This document shows positions 45,508-56,100 of a stretch of DNA of 64,000 nucleotides, piece after piece (position 1 is the stretch's first letter; every line of letters begins with the position of its first letter). The stretch comes from Pseudomonas syringae (GTDB lineage Bacteria > Pseudomonadota > Gammaproteobacteria > Pseudomonadales > Pseudomonadaceae). The notes beneath the pieces were generated by a model. The model was not told the DNA's origin. It saw nothing but the letters and a program-made list of their open reading frames with translations, and did no database searches. The translations under genes and the position numbers were made by a program. The stretch lies in NCBI RefSeq assembly GCF_001698815.1, contig NZ_LGSI01000049.1, positions 62,001 through 126,000 on the forward strand, written 5' to 3'.

Positions 45508-47520
45508 ATGCCCGTCCGCCCAACTTATCCAGGCGTTTATGTCGAAGAGATCCCGAGCGGCATCAGAACCATCGCGGGTGTCTCGACATCGGTCGCGGCA
45601 TTCATCGGCAGCTTTCCGCGCGGTCTCCTGAACCAGGCAGTGCAACTGTTTGGTCTGGCGGATTTCGAGCGGGAATATGGCGGGCTCGATGTCGCCAGCG
45701 AAACGAGTTACGCCATCCAGCAATTCTTCCTGAATGGCGGCACCGAATGTTTCGTCGTCCGGGTCGCCGACACGGTCACGGCCCCCGCCGCGCAGGCGTC
45801 CGCCGTAATTCTGCCGAATGGGTTTGGTATCGATATCGCCAACGTATCCGCCGGGCGGCGCATTCGCGGGCAATCAGCGACGAACCCCGGATCATGGGGA
45901 GACTCGCTGCGGGTCGATATCGATTTCGCAACGCGCCCGGCAACCCTCGCGGCCGAGAAGGGAACACTGTTCAACGCCACGATCAGCCTCATCCGGGTAG
46001 ATGGTGACCGCACTGTCACGGTCGCAAGCGAGCGATACACCAATCTCACGATGCAGGCTGGGCAAGATAACGCGCTCGACACAATCAACGCCGGGTCAAC
46101 GCTTGTTCAACTGGACCGAACCGGTCTGCCCGCGCTACCCGCCACCGATGCGCGACCGGCCGCAAGCGGCACTGTCAGTGGGCCTCATCCGGCAGCAACC
46201 GCCGCACCGGCAGTTGCTACCAATTTGACGCTCACCCTCACTGTTAGCGGTGTCGCGCAGCCCCCGATTGCGCTCGTCATTCCGCCGACGCCAGCTCCGG
46301 GTCGCCTGGCAGACTGGGCCAACAATTTGCAGACAGTTATTCGCGCGCAAGCGGCGATTCTGCCGCTCCCGTTGCAACCTTATCTATCCGAGGCAACGGT
46401 CGAGATCGTCGGCGAAAACACTGCACTCAACCCAGCGCGTTTTGTGATCCGCACCGGGCGCAAGGCGCGCCCCTTCGACACCAATACGACGTTGGACTTC
46501 AAGGGAGCTGATCTGGCGGATTATCTGCTCAATTCCTCCACTGGTCCGGTCGCAGCGAGAGCGGTCAAGTCGCCGCAATCCTACCCATTAACCAGCGGGC
46601 AAAATGGCAGCGCTGCTGTACCGGTTACCGCATACCGTGGTGTCCGTGCCGCGAAGACCGGGCTTTATGCGCTGGAAGACATCGATCTGTTCAACATTCT
46701 TTGCGCCCCGGACGCCGCTGCCATGGCGGGTGCAGATATGCGGACGCTCTACACCGAGTGCGAAATCTACTGCGAAGAGCGACGCGCGATGGTGCTGGTT
46801 GATATCGACGCCAGCGTCGTGCGGCTCGATCAAATGCAGGCCTGGCTCGCCGACAACGAAACGCTGCGGCACCCCAATGCAGCCATGTATTTTCCACGTA
46901 CCCAGATTTCTGACCCGCTGTCGCGTGGACGGCTGCGGAGTATTGGCGCAAGCGGAACGATTGCAGGGCTCTATGCCCGCACCGACACGCAGCGTGGTGT
47001 CTGGAAAGCACCCGCGGGCACCGATGCTCGGCTACGGAACGTGCAGGCCCTCGACTATGCGATGACTGATAGGGAGAACGGTGCGCTGAACCCGCTTGGC
47101 ATCAATTGCCTGCGGACATTCCCCGTCTACAGCAGTATCTGCTGGGGCGCCCGAACGCTCGATGGTGCCGACCAGATTGCGTCCGACTGGAAGTATGTTC
47201 CGGTCCGCCGTACAGCCTTGTTCCTTGAAGAGTCGCTTTATCGTGGGTCCAAGTGGGTGGTCTTCGAGCCGAATGACGAGCCGCTCTGGTCGCAGATCCG
47301 GCTCAATGTCGGGGCTTTCATGCAGGATCTTTTCCGCAAGGGTGCATTCCAGGGCTCGTCTGCGCGCGACGCCTATTTTGTGCGCTGCGATTCTGAGACG
47401 ACGACACAGTTCGATATTGACAGCGGCATCGTCAATATCGAGGTGGGTTTCGCTCCGCTCAAACCCGCGGAGTTCGTCATCCTGAAAATTCATCAGATCG
47501 CACGGCGCGCCGAGGTTTGA
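45508..47520 (+). CDS. Contractile tail sheath protein
   Basis: 670 aa. The start PTYPGVYVEEIPSGIRTIAGVSTSVAAFIGSFPRG and the C-terminal part (NCLRTFPVYSSICWGARTLD, VPVRRTALFLEESLYRGSKWVVFEPNDEPLWSQIRLNVGAFMQDLFRKGAFQG) are textbook phage-sheath. The central domain (about 150-370) is enlarged, so the protein is longer than Afp2/3 sheaths. Only one sheath gene is present, whereas Afp/PVC loci have three. Confidence 0.96.
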   Translation: MPVRPTYPGVYVEEIPSGIRTIAGVSTSVAAFIGSFPRGLLNQAVQLFGLADFEREYGGLDVASETSYAIQQFFLNGGTECFVVRVADTVTAPAAQASAVILPNGFGIDIANVSAGRRIRGQSATNPGSWGDSLRVDIDFATRPATLAAEKGTLFNATISLIRVDGDRTVTVASERYTNLTMQAGQDNALDTINAGSTLVQLDRTGLPALPATDARPAASGTVSGPHPAATAAPAVATNLTLTLTVSGVAQPPIALVIPPTPAPGRLADWANNLQTVIRAQAAILPLPLQPYLSEATVEIVGENTALNPARFVIRTGRKARPFDTNTTLDFKGADLADYLLNSSTGPVAARAVKSPQSYPLTSGQNGSAAVPVTAYRGVRAAKTGLYALEDIDLFNILCAPDAAAMAGADMRTLYTECEIYCEERRAMVLVDIDASVVRLDQMQAWLADNETLRHPNAAMYFPRTQISDPLSRGRLRSIGASGTIAGLYARTDTQRGVWKAPAGTDARLRNVQALDYAMTDRENGALNPLGINCLRTFPVYSSICWGARTLDGADQIASDWKYVPVRRTALFLEESLYRGSKWVVFEPNDEPLWSQIRLNVGAFMQDLFRKGAFQGSSARDAYFVRCDSETTTQFDIDSGIVNIEVGFAPLKPAEFVILKIHQIARRAEV

Positions 47521-47530
47521 AAGGGGTTGA

Positions 47531-48058
47531 ATGATGGCTCAGTTCACGGTCAACGCACGACGCTTCGATCCCTACAAGAACTTCAAGTTCAGGGTGAAAT
47601 GGGACGGCCGCTATGTCGCCGGCATCAGCAAGGTGTCAGCTCTAAAGCGCACGACCGAAGTCGTCGAACATCGGGAAGGCGGCGACCCGAGTACCAGCCG
47701 CAAATCGCCCGGGCGCTCGAAGTATGAGCCACTGACGCTGGAGCGTGGTGTCACGCACGACATCGATTTCGAGCAATGGGCTAACAAGATCTGGAATTTT
47801 GGTTCCGGCCCGGGGGCGGAAATGTCGCTCGCCGACTTCCGTAAAGACGTGATCCTCGACGTGTTCAATGAGGCGGGCCAGAAAGTTTTGTCTTACCAGC
47901 TCTATCGCTGCTGGGTGTCAGAGTATCAGGCGCTTCCTGATCTTGATGCCAATGCCAACGCGGTGGCGATCCAGATAATCAAGCTGGAAATAGAGGGTTG
48001 GGAAAGGGATTACGCGGTCGTCGAACCCGCCGAGCCGCGTTTCAACGAGCCAGCGTAA
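47531..48058 (+). CDS. Inner tail tube protein
   Basis: 175 aa, gp19/Afp1-like. FDPYKNFKFRVKWDGRYVAGISKVSALKRTTEVVEHREGGDPSTSRKSPG and the end AIQIIKLEIEGWERD are the family hallmarks. ATGATG start, AGGGG upstream, 10 bases after the sheath stop. Only one tube gene was seen, other than the tube-initiator-like gene on the other strand. Confidence 0.95.
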   Translation: MMAQFTVNARRFDPYKNFKFRVKWDGRYVAGISKVSALKRTTEVVEHREGGDPSTSRKSPGRSKYEPLTLERGVTHDIDFEQWANKIWNFGSGPGAEMSLADFRKDVILDVFNEAGQKVLSYQLYRCWVSEYQALPDLDANANAVAIQIIKLEIEGWERDYAVVEPAEPRFNEPA

Positions 48059-48106
48059 GCAAGAAACCCAAAGCAAATAGACCACGCGTTGTGGAGGATG
48101 CTGCGG

Positions 48107-48904
48107 ATGGAAACGATCCCTTCTGTTTTCCAAATGGTGTTCTTGCCGTATGGGCTCTGGCAGGCTGGACAGCGCTATTGCACCATTGCGGTTCGCCCAA
48201 TCTCCGGCCACGACGAAATACTTGTGGAGGAGGCTCTTGCCGCCGGAGCCAGCGTCGCGCGCGCGGGCACTCTTCTGATAGGCCTATGCGCCTCCCTGGC
48301 AACAGAGGAGGGCGCTCAAACGGCTCTCGGGTCAGAGGCCGCGCGGACGCTGACACTGGGGGATCGTGAACTCCTGTTTCGCGCAATTTTTTCCAGCACG
48401 TTTTCGCCAAAAGTCGCGTCGGGGCGGCCATGCCCTGGCGATTGTGGCGAAACCATCGAGTTCGATCTTGACCTCTCCATCGCTCCCGAAATGCCGCCTG
48501 AACCGGGCCCGATCCATCATCTCGAATTCATGGGGCTGCAAGCTACTTGTCGATTGCTCACCGGTGCCGATCTGGAAGAGGCGGCGGGCACAGACGATCC
48601 GGTGTCATCGCTATGTCACGCCTGCACCGGTAATGATGCGCTGCCCTGCGACGTTCTTGCACAGGAACTGACCCGGCTGGACCCGAATGCGGAAACGGTG
48701 ATCAATCTGACCTGTGCCGCCTGTGGTCACGAGACGCAGGTCTACCTCGATGGATTCGAGTTGATCAGGCATGCACTCGCCACGGAGGGTGGCATTTTCA
48801 GGCAGATCCATATTCTTGCAAGCGCCTATGGCTGGCGAGAACAGGACATTCTGGCGATCCCGCGCGCGCGCCGTCGCCGTTACTGTGCCTTGGCGAATGA
48901 ATGA
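48107..48904 (+). CDS. gp26/gp51-like baseplate protein with zinc ribbons
   Basis: 265 aa from ATG 48107 (GGAGG 9 bases upstream). Contains LTLGDRELLFRAIFSSTFSP followed by CPGDCGETIEFDLDLS, the pattern of T4 gp26-like baseplate proteins, then CHAC and CAACGHE further on, likely zinc ligands. The position right after the tube gene is where eCIS loci encode this family. Assignment by motif only. Confidence 0.6.
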   Translation: METIPSVFQMVFLPYGLWQAGQRYCTIAVRPISGHDEILVEEALAAGASVARAGTLLIGLCASLATEEGAQTALGSEAARTLTLGDRELLFRAIFSSTFSPKVASGRPCPGDCGETIEFDLDLSIAPEMPPEPGPIHHLEFMGLQATCRLLTGADLEEAAGTDDPVSSLCHACTGNDALPCDVLAQELTRLDPNAETVINLTCAACGHETQVYLDGFELIRHALATEGGIFRQIHILASAYGWREQDILAIPRARRRRYCALANE

Positions 48905-49626
48905 TGGGCCGCCAGAGTAATTTCCTCACCCGACTTGTCGACCGTGCAGTTGTTCCGCAACCCGACATTGAGGCTCCGCTTGTCCGACCGCTGAGTGCCA
49001 TCTATGAGGGCGGCGGCTTCGAGGCGGACCTTGTGACGCAAGAGGCCGAAACGCGCGCCAACCCTGGGATAGGGCAGCCTCAGAATCACAGCGCGGCTGC
49101 GACACGTCCTCCCCCATCGCATGATGCGACAGAACCGCTCCGACCCCGGCACGAGCGGGGCGGGCGGCAGCTTCAGGCGCATTCGGAAATGTCGCCGACA
49201 GGACCCTCTGAGCGGAAAACCACAAGCCAGCGCGCCGCGAGGGAGGAAACCGCCACTGCTTCGGACCTGCGCATCGAAGAGAGAACTCCGCCGATTGAAC
49301 CCCGCATTGTCCAGCGACCATTGGACAAAACCGCGCATGCATTTGCCAGCCAGCCCATCACGTTGCAATCGGTGATCGACCATATTTTTCGTGATGAAGG
49401 CAGACCAGGCAAAACCCGCGAGCCTCAGCCAATGCAGACTCCGCCTAACTCTGTCGAACAGCGCAGCGACAACCTGGAAGAGACGTCTGTGCCCCCGTTG
49501 GTCAGCATTGGTCGCATTGATATCTCAGTTGCTCCGCCGCTGCCTGGTCCATCACGGGAGACAGGCCTACCTCGTTCGCAGGGGTTCGCCGGCTACAGTC
49601 GCATTCGTCGTGGACAGGAACGATAG
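48901..49626 (+). CDS. Disordered eCIS protein
   Basis: 241 aa starting MMGRQSNFLTRLVDRAV, then long Pro/Glu/Arg-rich low-complexity sequence. Short ordered piece near 155-170 (ITLQSVIDHIFRDEG). Overlaps the upstream stop by 4 bases. Unknown. Its place and disorder could suit a short scaffold or length-setting role, but there is no direct evidence. Confidence 0.65.
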   Translation: MMGRQSNFLTRLVDRAVVPQPDIEAPLVRPLSAIYEGGGFEADLVTQEAETRANPGIGQPQNHSAAATRPPPSHDATEPLRPRHERGGRQLQAHSEMSPTGPSERKTTSQRAAREETATASDLRIEERTPPIEPRIVQRPLDKTAHAFASQPITLQSVIDHIFRDEGRPGKTREPQPMQTPPNSVEQRSDNLEETSVPPLVSIGRIDISVAPPLPGPSRETGLPRSQGFAGYSRIRRGQER

Positions 49627-49635
49627 GGAGCTTCG

Positions 49636-50958
49636 ATGGCGAATTTCAACGCGATTGCCGCCGTATCCCGCACCCTTCGGCGGTTGTTGCTTGACCGTAT
49701 GGCAAGTGCTGGTGTGTCGGTCACACTCGCCCCGCCAGATGTGACGATTGCTGGCGTCAACGGACCCCGCGTCAATTTGTACCTCTATCAGGTGCTGGAG
49801 CAGGCGCAGCTCAAGAACCAGTCAATTCCCGGTCACGAGCATCCCGCAGCCTTCGGTCAGCCACCGCTGTCACTGACCATGCGTTTTCTTGTCAGCAGCT
49901 ACGCCAGCTCCGAGGACCAGCAGGACTCGGATATCATCGCCCAATCCATCCTCGGCGACGCCATGCTGGTGTTGCACGATTTCGGCGCGCGCATGGAGAA
50001 CATGCTCCTTCTCACCAACCGGGCAGGGGCCATCGGTGACCCGGTTCTTGATCCCGTACTGCAATCCGAATTTGAGCGGATAAAGCTGGTCTTGCATCCC
50101 ATTCCCTTCGACGAAGTATCGAAGCTGTGGTCGGCAATGCCCGAGGCCAATCTACGCCGGTCGGTCGTGTACGAGGCCAGCGTCGTGCAGATCGAGGGGC
50201 GGCTCCCGCATCGTCAGGCGCAGCCCGTGTTGAGGCGTCGGATTCTGGCTTCAATCGCCAGACCACCCGTTCTTGTCGACGCCTATCGGACAGCCCCGCC
50301 CACCGCTACTTCCTTGCGCGATGCTCGCATCGGGATTGGCGAGGAGATCACGATCGAGCATCTGCCCACGACCGCCGAGCGGCTTTATGTCTGTTTAGGG
50401 TCGCTTGAGCCGATTCGCGTTGCTCTGCCGTCGTACGGGATCATCCGCATCCTTGTCCCCGACGCGCATTATCCGATAGATCTCGATCACCTGGCGGTGC
50501 GGCCCATCCCGCCGGAGACCCAGTTGCAACCCGGACCACTGGAAGTCGTTTTGATGTCGGCTACTGCGGTGAGCGGTGTTGAAGGCGGTCTTGACCGAGG
50601 AACGCCGGTCTCGACCGACCGCATGCTTACGTCCAACAGCGTGCTGATGCAATTGATCCCGCTTGTTGCAACCGCGTCGCCAACGTTCGGGAACGCAGGC
50701 GCGATCCTGCGTCTCACTGGCCAGCGCCTTTGGGCGGATACGCTGCCCAGTGAGGTCCTGATGGCGGATGTCGCAGTGCCCGTTCGGCCCCCGCAACCGG
50801 GCGATCAATGGGCGGCACCAACGTCCGTGCAAGTCGAAATTCCCGTCAGCGCAATTGCGGGTCTGCTTCCCCCGCGTGCGACACCCTACCGAGTCGCGGC
50901 CCAGACAAATGGCGTGCGTAGCCGCGAGAACGCACTGACTTTCAGGCTCGACCCATGA
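49636..50958 (+). CDS. DUF4255/Pvc16-like tail terminator
   Basis: 440 aa. N-terminal 190 residues (MANFNAIAAVSRTLRRLLLDRM, RVNLYLYQVLEQAQLKNQ, LSLTMRFLVSSYASSEDQQ, DIIAQSILGDAMLVLHDF) match DUF4255/Pvc16, the cap that ends tube and sheath growth. The C-terminal half is Ig/IPT-like beta-sandwich sequence (PTFGNAGAILRLTGQRLW). GGGAG precedes the ATG and the stop overlaps the ATPase start. Confidence 0.92.
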   Translation: MANFNAIAAVSRTLRRLLLDRMASAGVSVTLAPPDVTIAGVNGPRVNLYLYQVLEQAQLKNQSIPGHEHPAAFGQPPLSLTMRFLVSSYASSEDQQDSDIIAQSILGDAMLVLHDFGARMENMLLLTNRAGAIGDPVLDPVLQSEFERIKLVLHPIPFDEVSKLWSAMPEANLRRSVVYEASVVQIEGRLPHRQAQPVLRRRILASIARPPVLVDAYRTAPPTATSLRDARIGIGEEITIEHLPTTAERLYVCLGSLEPIRVALPSYGIIRILVPDAHYPIDLDHLAVRPIPPETQLQPGPLEVVLMSATAVSGVEGGLDRGTPVSTDRMLTSNSVLMQLIPLVATASPTFGNAGAILRLTGQRLWADTLPSEVLMADVAVPVRPPQPGDQWAAPTSVQVEIPVSAIAGLLPPRATPYRVAAQTNGVRSRENALTFRLDP

Positions 50959-52901
50959 ATTCCGAAACGACGGCAACAACGCAAGGGCTGCACGATGGCC
51001 CGCCGCAGGAAACTGACGAAGAGCAGGCCGCCGTGCACGAGGACACGGACTGGCTTTCATTGAATGACGATGTGCTGCGGCTGGGCCTGCAGTGGGCCGA
51101 CGACCGATTGGCTGGGGCGTTCGATGCGGATAGCCGATCGGCCTATCTTGCCGCACGCGACGCGATGATCGACCTGGGGCAGCCCTCGGCGCTCGACCTC
51201 ATATCGCAATGCTTCTGCCTCGCACGTTGGGATGAAGATGTATTGTTGCTGGCGCTAGCGCCGGCCATCGATGGTTCTTTTGGTCCACGGTATGGGGCGT
51301 TGCAGGGCCTGGTAACGGCCTCGCCCTGCACGCCGCATGTGCTGGCGAAACTGCTTTTCTACTCCGACCGGCTGCCTGCCCAGGCCATGCAGCGATTGTC
51401 GAGCGAGGCTCCGCTACGGCGACACGCGCTGTTAAGCGTTGAGCCAGATTCTTCGCTGCCGATGGGGGCGGCGATTGAATTGCCCGAAAGAATGCGCAAT
51501 ATTCTTTGCGGGTTTGGCGGGCATGAAATGGGCATCGATGAAGGTGTGGAACCGCTGGCACCCGTGCCGCTGCCCCAGCGCTTGGAGAATCTCGCGACGC
51601 GGCTCGCCAAAATCGATGGTGTTCCTTTGCGGTTGCAGATTATCGGACAGTCTGGTGCCGGTCGCACGGCGCTTGCGACCGAAATTCTTGCACGACTTGG
51701 CGTTGGTGCCTGGAGCGTCAAGGCGAGTTTCGCTGGATCGGAATTGGCGCTGGCGCGCGATGCGGTGCTTGCGGGATGCGGCATTATTCTGAACGTCGAT
51801 GCAGATGGCACGCAGGGTTTAGCGCAGCGGCTAGACCGGCTTTTACCGCAACCTCTTCTGATGGTCAGCGAAGCGCCCATCGAGGAGATGGAGCACGTAC
51901 CTGTCACCCGGACCGATTCCATTTCTCCTGTTGAACGCGCCGCTTTGTGGCGTGTGGTCGTGGATGCGCCTGTAACCGAGGTGTTGACGGTGGCCGAACA
52001 ATTTGCGCTCGGCCCGAGCCGCATTGCGGCCATCGCGCGGCAACCGGGACTCGCTGCGGGTGGATTATGGGCAGCGTGCCGTGATCTCGGTGCGCGTGAT
52101 CTCGAGGCGCTTTCGACGCATATCACACCACGGCGCAACTGGGATGATATTGTTCTTGCGCCTGAAACTCGTGCCGCGCTGGATGCACTCGTCGCGCAAG
52201 TCACGGGGCGAGCCGAGGTGAATGGGGCGTGGGGATTGCGTCACGTACTGGGACGTGCGACCGGGATCAGTGCCTTGTTTGCGGGGCCGAGCGGGGTCGG
52301 CAAAACCATGGCGGCGGAGATTATCGCGGGCGCGTTGAAGCTTGATCTCCATGTCGTCGATCTCGCCCGCCTATCGAGCAAATTCATCGGCGAGACGGAG
52401 AAAAACCTGCGGCGAATTTTCAATGCGGCGGAGCGGGGAGGGGTGGTGCTGTTTTTTGATGAGGCCGATGCGCTGTTCGGCAAACGCAGCGAGGTGAAGG
52501 ACAGTCACGACCGCTATGCCAATGCGGAGGTCAGCTATTTGCTGCAACGCATGGAGACCTATGGCGGGCTTGCGATTCTCGCGACGAATCTCAAGACTCA
52601 TCTCGATACGGCGTTCCTGCGCCGCTTGCGGATGATTGTCGACTTTCCTCTGCCCGACGTCGCCGCGCGACTCGCTTTGTGGCAGCGCGCAATTCCGCAG
52701 ACAGCCCCGCAGGGCGTGATCGATTGGCAGCAACTGGCCCGGCTTGATTTGTCCGGCGGCAATATTTCGACCATCGCGACCAACGCCGCTTACTGCGCGT
52801 GCGCGGATGGCGGGGTGATTGAAATGCGTCATTTGCATGCCGCAATCGCGGCAGAATATCGCAAGCTTGATCGCGATGCCTCAGGTCTTGGACAGGGTTG
52901 A
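50955..52901 (+). CDS. Pvc15-like AAA+ ATPase
   Basis: 648 aa. The C-terminal AAA+ module is intact: Walker A GPSGVGKT near 444, Walker B VVLFFDEADALFG near 497, arginine-finger region LKTHLDTAFLRRLRMIVDFPLP. A second, weaker P-loop GQSGAGRT near 230 belongs to the N-terminal part. Pvc15/Afp15 ATPases are conserved in eCIS and are needed for particle or effector loading. Overlaps the terminator gene by 4 bases. Confidence 0.93.
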   Translation: MNSETTATTQGLHDGPPQETDEEQAAVHEDTDWLSLNDDVLRLGLQWADDRLAGAFDADSRSAYLAARDAMIDLGQPSALDLISQCFCLARWDEDVLLLALAPAIDGSFGPRYGALQGLVTASPCTPHVLAKLLFYSDRLPAQAMQRLSSEAPLRRHALLSVEPDSSLPMGAAIELPERMRNILCGFGGHEMGIDEGVEPLAPVPLPQRLENLATRLAKIDGVPLRLQIIGQSGAGRTALATEILARLGVGAWSVKASFAGSELALARDAVLAGCGIILNVDADGTQGLAQRLDRLLPQPLLMVSEAPIEEMEHVPVTRTDSISPVERAALWRVVVDAPVTEVLTVAEQFALGPSRIAAIARQPGLAAGGLWAACRDLGARDLEALSTHITPRRNWDDIVLAPETRAALDALVAQVTGRAEVNGAWGLRHVLGRATGISALFAGPSGVGKTMAAEIIAGALKLDLHVVDLARLSSKFIGETEKNLRRIFNAAERGGVVLFFDEADALFGKRSEVKDSHDRYANAEVSYLLQRMETYGGLAILATNLKTHLDTAFLRRLRMIVDFPLPDVAARLALWQRAIPQTAPQGVIDWQQLARLDLSGGNISTIATNAAYCACADGGVIEMRHLHAAIAAEYRKLDRDASGLGQG

Positions 52902-52913
52902 AGGAGCACGCTG

Positions 52914-53138
52914 ATGGATACCAATACCCGAATTCGGATTGATCGCCTCTCGATCAGCGGCGTCGATGCGGCAACTGCCAGGGCGCTCGGCGCTGCCATC
53001 GAAAGGGCGCTCGGCAAGGCGGCATTGGCTGGACGCCTTAATCCCTATGAACAACGGACATTGCGATTGAACCTCAAGGCGGGTGCTGACGCGCGGGCAA
53101 TTGCGCGCGCGCTGGCCGATGCGCTGGGAGAACGCTAA
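52914..53138 (+). CDS. Small eCIS protein preceding the DUF4157 protein
   Basis: 74 aa (MDTNTRIRIDRLSISGVDAATARALGAAIERALGKAA). AAGGAG precedes the ATG; its TAA shares a base with the next ATG (TAATG), indicating translational coupling to the effector candidate. Such a coupled small protein could be a chaperone, but the family is not recognised. Confidence 0.75.
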   Translation: MDTNTRIRIDRLSISGVDAATARALGAAIERALGKAALAGRLNPYEQRTLRLNLKAGADARAIARALADALGER

Positions 53139-56100
53139 TGGGGGGCCAGGCGACATACGACGCGAAGCGCGCTGTCGCCTCCACTTCGAAGGCCGACGCC
53201 AATCGGACCTCTCGACCTGAGGCGCGCAAGCAATCCCCGATCCGGGCGTCCGCCGCCGGCTTGACACTGTCTCCTCTGAGATCCTCTTCCGAATCGGAAG
53301 CCGACCGGATGGCCGACGCAGCGATGCGTCCAGAGGGGATCCACCCGATGAGTCACTTCCCCGTTACCGCTCCACCCAAAGCCCCGAACAGCCCGGCGAT
53401 CCAGGGTGGACGGCCACTGCCAGCGTACCTGCGGGATTGGTTCGAAGACCGGTTTCACACGGATTTCAGTGACGTAAGGCTGCATCATGGATACGACGCC
53501 GCCCGGACTGCCAGGCTGCTGCGCGCCAGCGCCCTGACCATGGGCGACCATCTGATGTTCGCGCGCGACGCCTATCAGCCCCATTCCATGGCAGGCCGGC
53601 GCCTGATTGCACATGAACTGGCGCACGTGGCGCAACAGCGCCGGGATGGCCGGGCCGTCATCGCCCGAAAGCCAGCCGACTGGCTGAACGGCGGGAGCCG
53701 CCTTCTGGAGGACATACCGAACATGTCGGACCAGAATCTGCAGATCGAGCTCGACGAACTGGAGGATTGGCTCAATCAGCAGATCCGGGGCAGTGTGGAG
53801 GACGACCATATCCGCGTCGTCGCTCACAGCATCAAGCTGGAGCTCGCCCGCCGGCAACAACTGGAGCTCCAGGCAGGCAAGCGAAGGGCCAAAAAAAAGG
53901 GACTGACCGAACCCGACAAACGGATCGGTGCGGCTCCGTTGCCCCGCATCCTCACCGAACGCGGCAGCCGCGTCCTCACCGATCCTGTCGAAATCCGAGA
54001 CGAGTACAACCTGATCTCTGAACGGCTGCGACGCTCGGACATCTCGCAAGAGGAGCGCAGGCTACTGGAGGTGGCGCGTCTCAACCTGACCCCAAAGACC
54101 GAGGCTCTGCGTCAGCAGGAGGCTTCTCAACGCAAGAATCAGCAGATCGCAAAGGCGCTGGAGATCGACCCGAAGGCAGCCGACGCGCTCGCTGGACTGG
54201 CCCGGACCATCATGGAGATCAACGCCGATCCCCAAAATCCAGAACAGTTCTACATCTACATCTACAGCAAAGGTAATCGGGTCCCGATCAGCCGCGGTCA
54301 ACGCGATTATGTCCGCACGACACTCGCCAGCGAGCTGCGACACGCCTACATGCTGACCAAGGGCAACACCGAAATGACGTGGGAACGCTACGAGGGCCAG
54401 GTCAAGCTCGACAGCAAACACTGGGTCATATCGTACTTCGCCAGCCTGCTCGGCGGGGTGGACGATCCTGGCATGCAAATCGTCATGGCGCGGCTGATGG
54501 CCCAGAACAGCCTGATCCAACTCGACGCCCTGCTGAAAACCGGCGATATGGTTGGGGCCGCCACCATCTTGCCGCGGGTCAACGCCAACTGCAAACTCGT
54601 CCGCGCCTTGGCCGATGCCTACTATTTTGGGATGATCAAAGGCGCGGAGCGGGTCCTCACCGTGCTGGAGATCACCGCTGCCGTCTCTGCCGCGGTCGCC
54701 GTGAGCATTGCCGCTGTGGTGGCGGCGCCGTTCGTGGCCGGAGCGGTGGCGGGGGCCGGGATCACCGGCGCTGGGGGTACTGTCCTGACGATCGCCGGCA
54801 CCGGTACAGTGGTCGGCACGGGCAATGCGCTGTACAAGGGCGGCACCGCCGCTCTCGTCACAGCGGTCGGCGGCGGATCGGCGGACGATGCGTGGAGGGC
54901 TTTCAAGGACGCCGGCTGGGCCGGCGCGAAGGAGGGATTCTTCGCCGGCGCCGGCGGCGCGGCCGCCCGCGCGCTCGGCCCCGCGCTCAGAAGCGCCGGA
55001 GTCGGCAACAAGGTGCTCGAGCGCGTGGCGACCGAGATGGTGGTCAATGGCGGCTCGACGACCCTGGACGCAATGGCCAGCGGCGCGTCTGTGCAGGACG
55101 CCGTTCAGGCCGGCTTGTTCTCAGCGGCGACCAGCCTTCCCGGGGGGGCGCTGGGCGCTGCCAACAACAAGATCGTCAGCCAGATCGCCGCGCCGCTGGC
55201 GTCCTCGGCAGCCGCCTTTGCTACGTCGCTAAATCGCGGCGAAACCCCCGAACAAGCGGCGCGCGCGGCGACCACGGCGTTGGCTGTCAGCCTCAGCGTC
55301 AACGCCGCCACGTCCGGTCGCACGGCGGAGCTCGCCGGATACCAGGCCAAAGGGCAGGCTGTCGGCAAGCAGGTCAAGAGCGCAGCCATCAGTACGACGG
55401 CCGCCCTGATGATCGGGACCGCAAAGCCCCTGCAGACATCGTTGGATGCGACCGGTCCCGCCGCAAACCCGTCGGCATTGGTACAACCGGCGAGCCCGCC
55501 GAAAGTTCAGGCCGGAGCCTCGCTCCCAGCCCGCCCGGCGGAGCCAAAGCCCAAGGCGCCACCCGCAACGGCCGAGCCGGTCGCGCCGAGAAGTCTACCG
55601 GTAGTGCACGCGACCGGATCCAAGCCCGTGATACCCGCCGTAGTCGCGCCGCCGTCCAAGGCGCCGGCCGCTCTCAAGCCAGCGTCCGAAGGCAACGCGC
55701 CGGATGCCGAGCGCGAGCCGCCGGCGAAGGCGGCTGCGCCGGCCAAGACACCCGCGGAGGAGCCACCGGCCGCACCACCACGTTCCAATAAGCCGGGTGG
55801 TCCCGCAGACCCTCTGACCAAGCAGATCGAACAGTTGCCCGTCCAGGAAATCGGCAACATGATCGAGTTCGCCCAGGTCGAAGCCGAGCGGCGCTACTTC
55901 GCCATGCGCTACAGAAACAATCCGAAGGCCGCCGCCAAGGTGGCCACGGTGCTGGAGACCGCTCGCAACACTGGAGCGGCGACTGCGGACTTGCCATTGC
56001 CGGACCGTGTGGACCTGCATCGCCGGATCGCCGAGGATCAGAGCGGCATGACCAGGAGGTCCACCACCATCACCACATCCGTGAGCGTCGGGGTCGGAAC

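Noticed and set aside
54379..55791. 470-codon frame overlapping the DUF4157 gene on the same strand
   Set aside because: Arg/Gly-rich out-of-frame translation of the high-GC gene.
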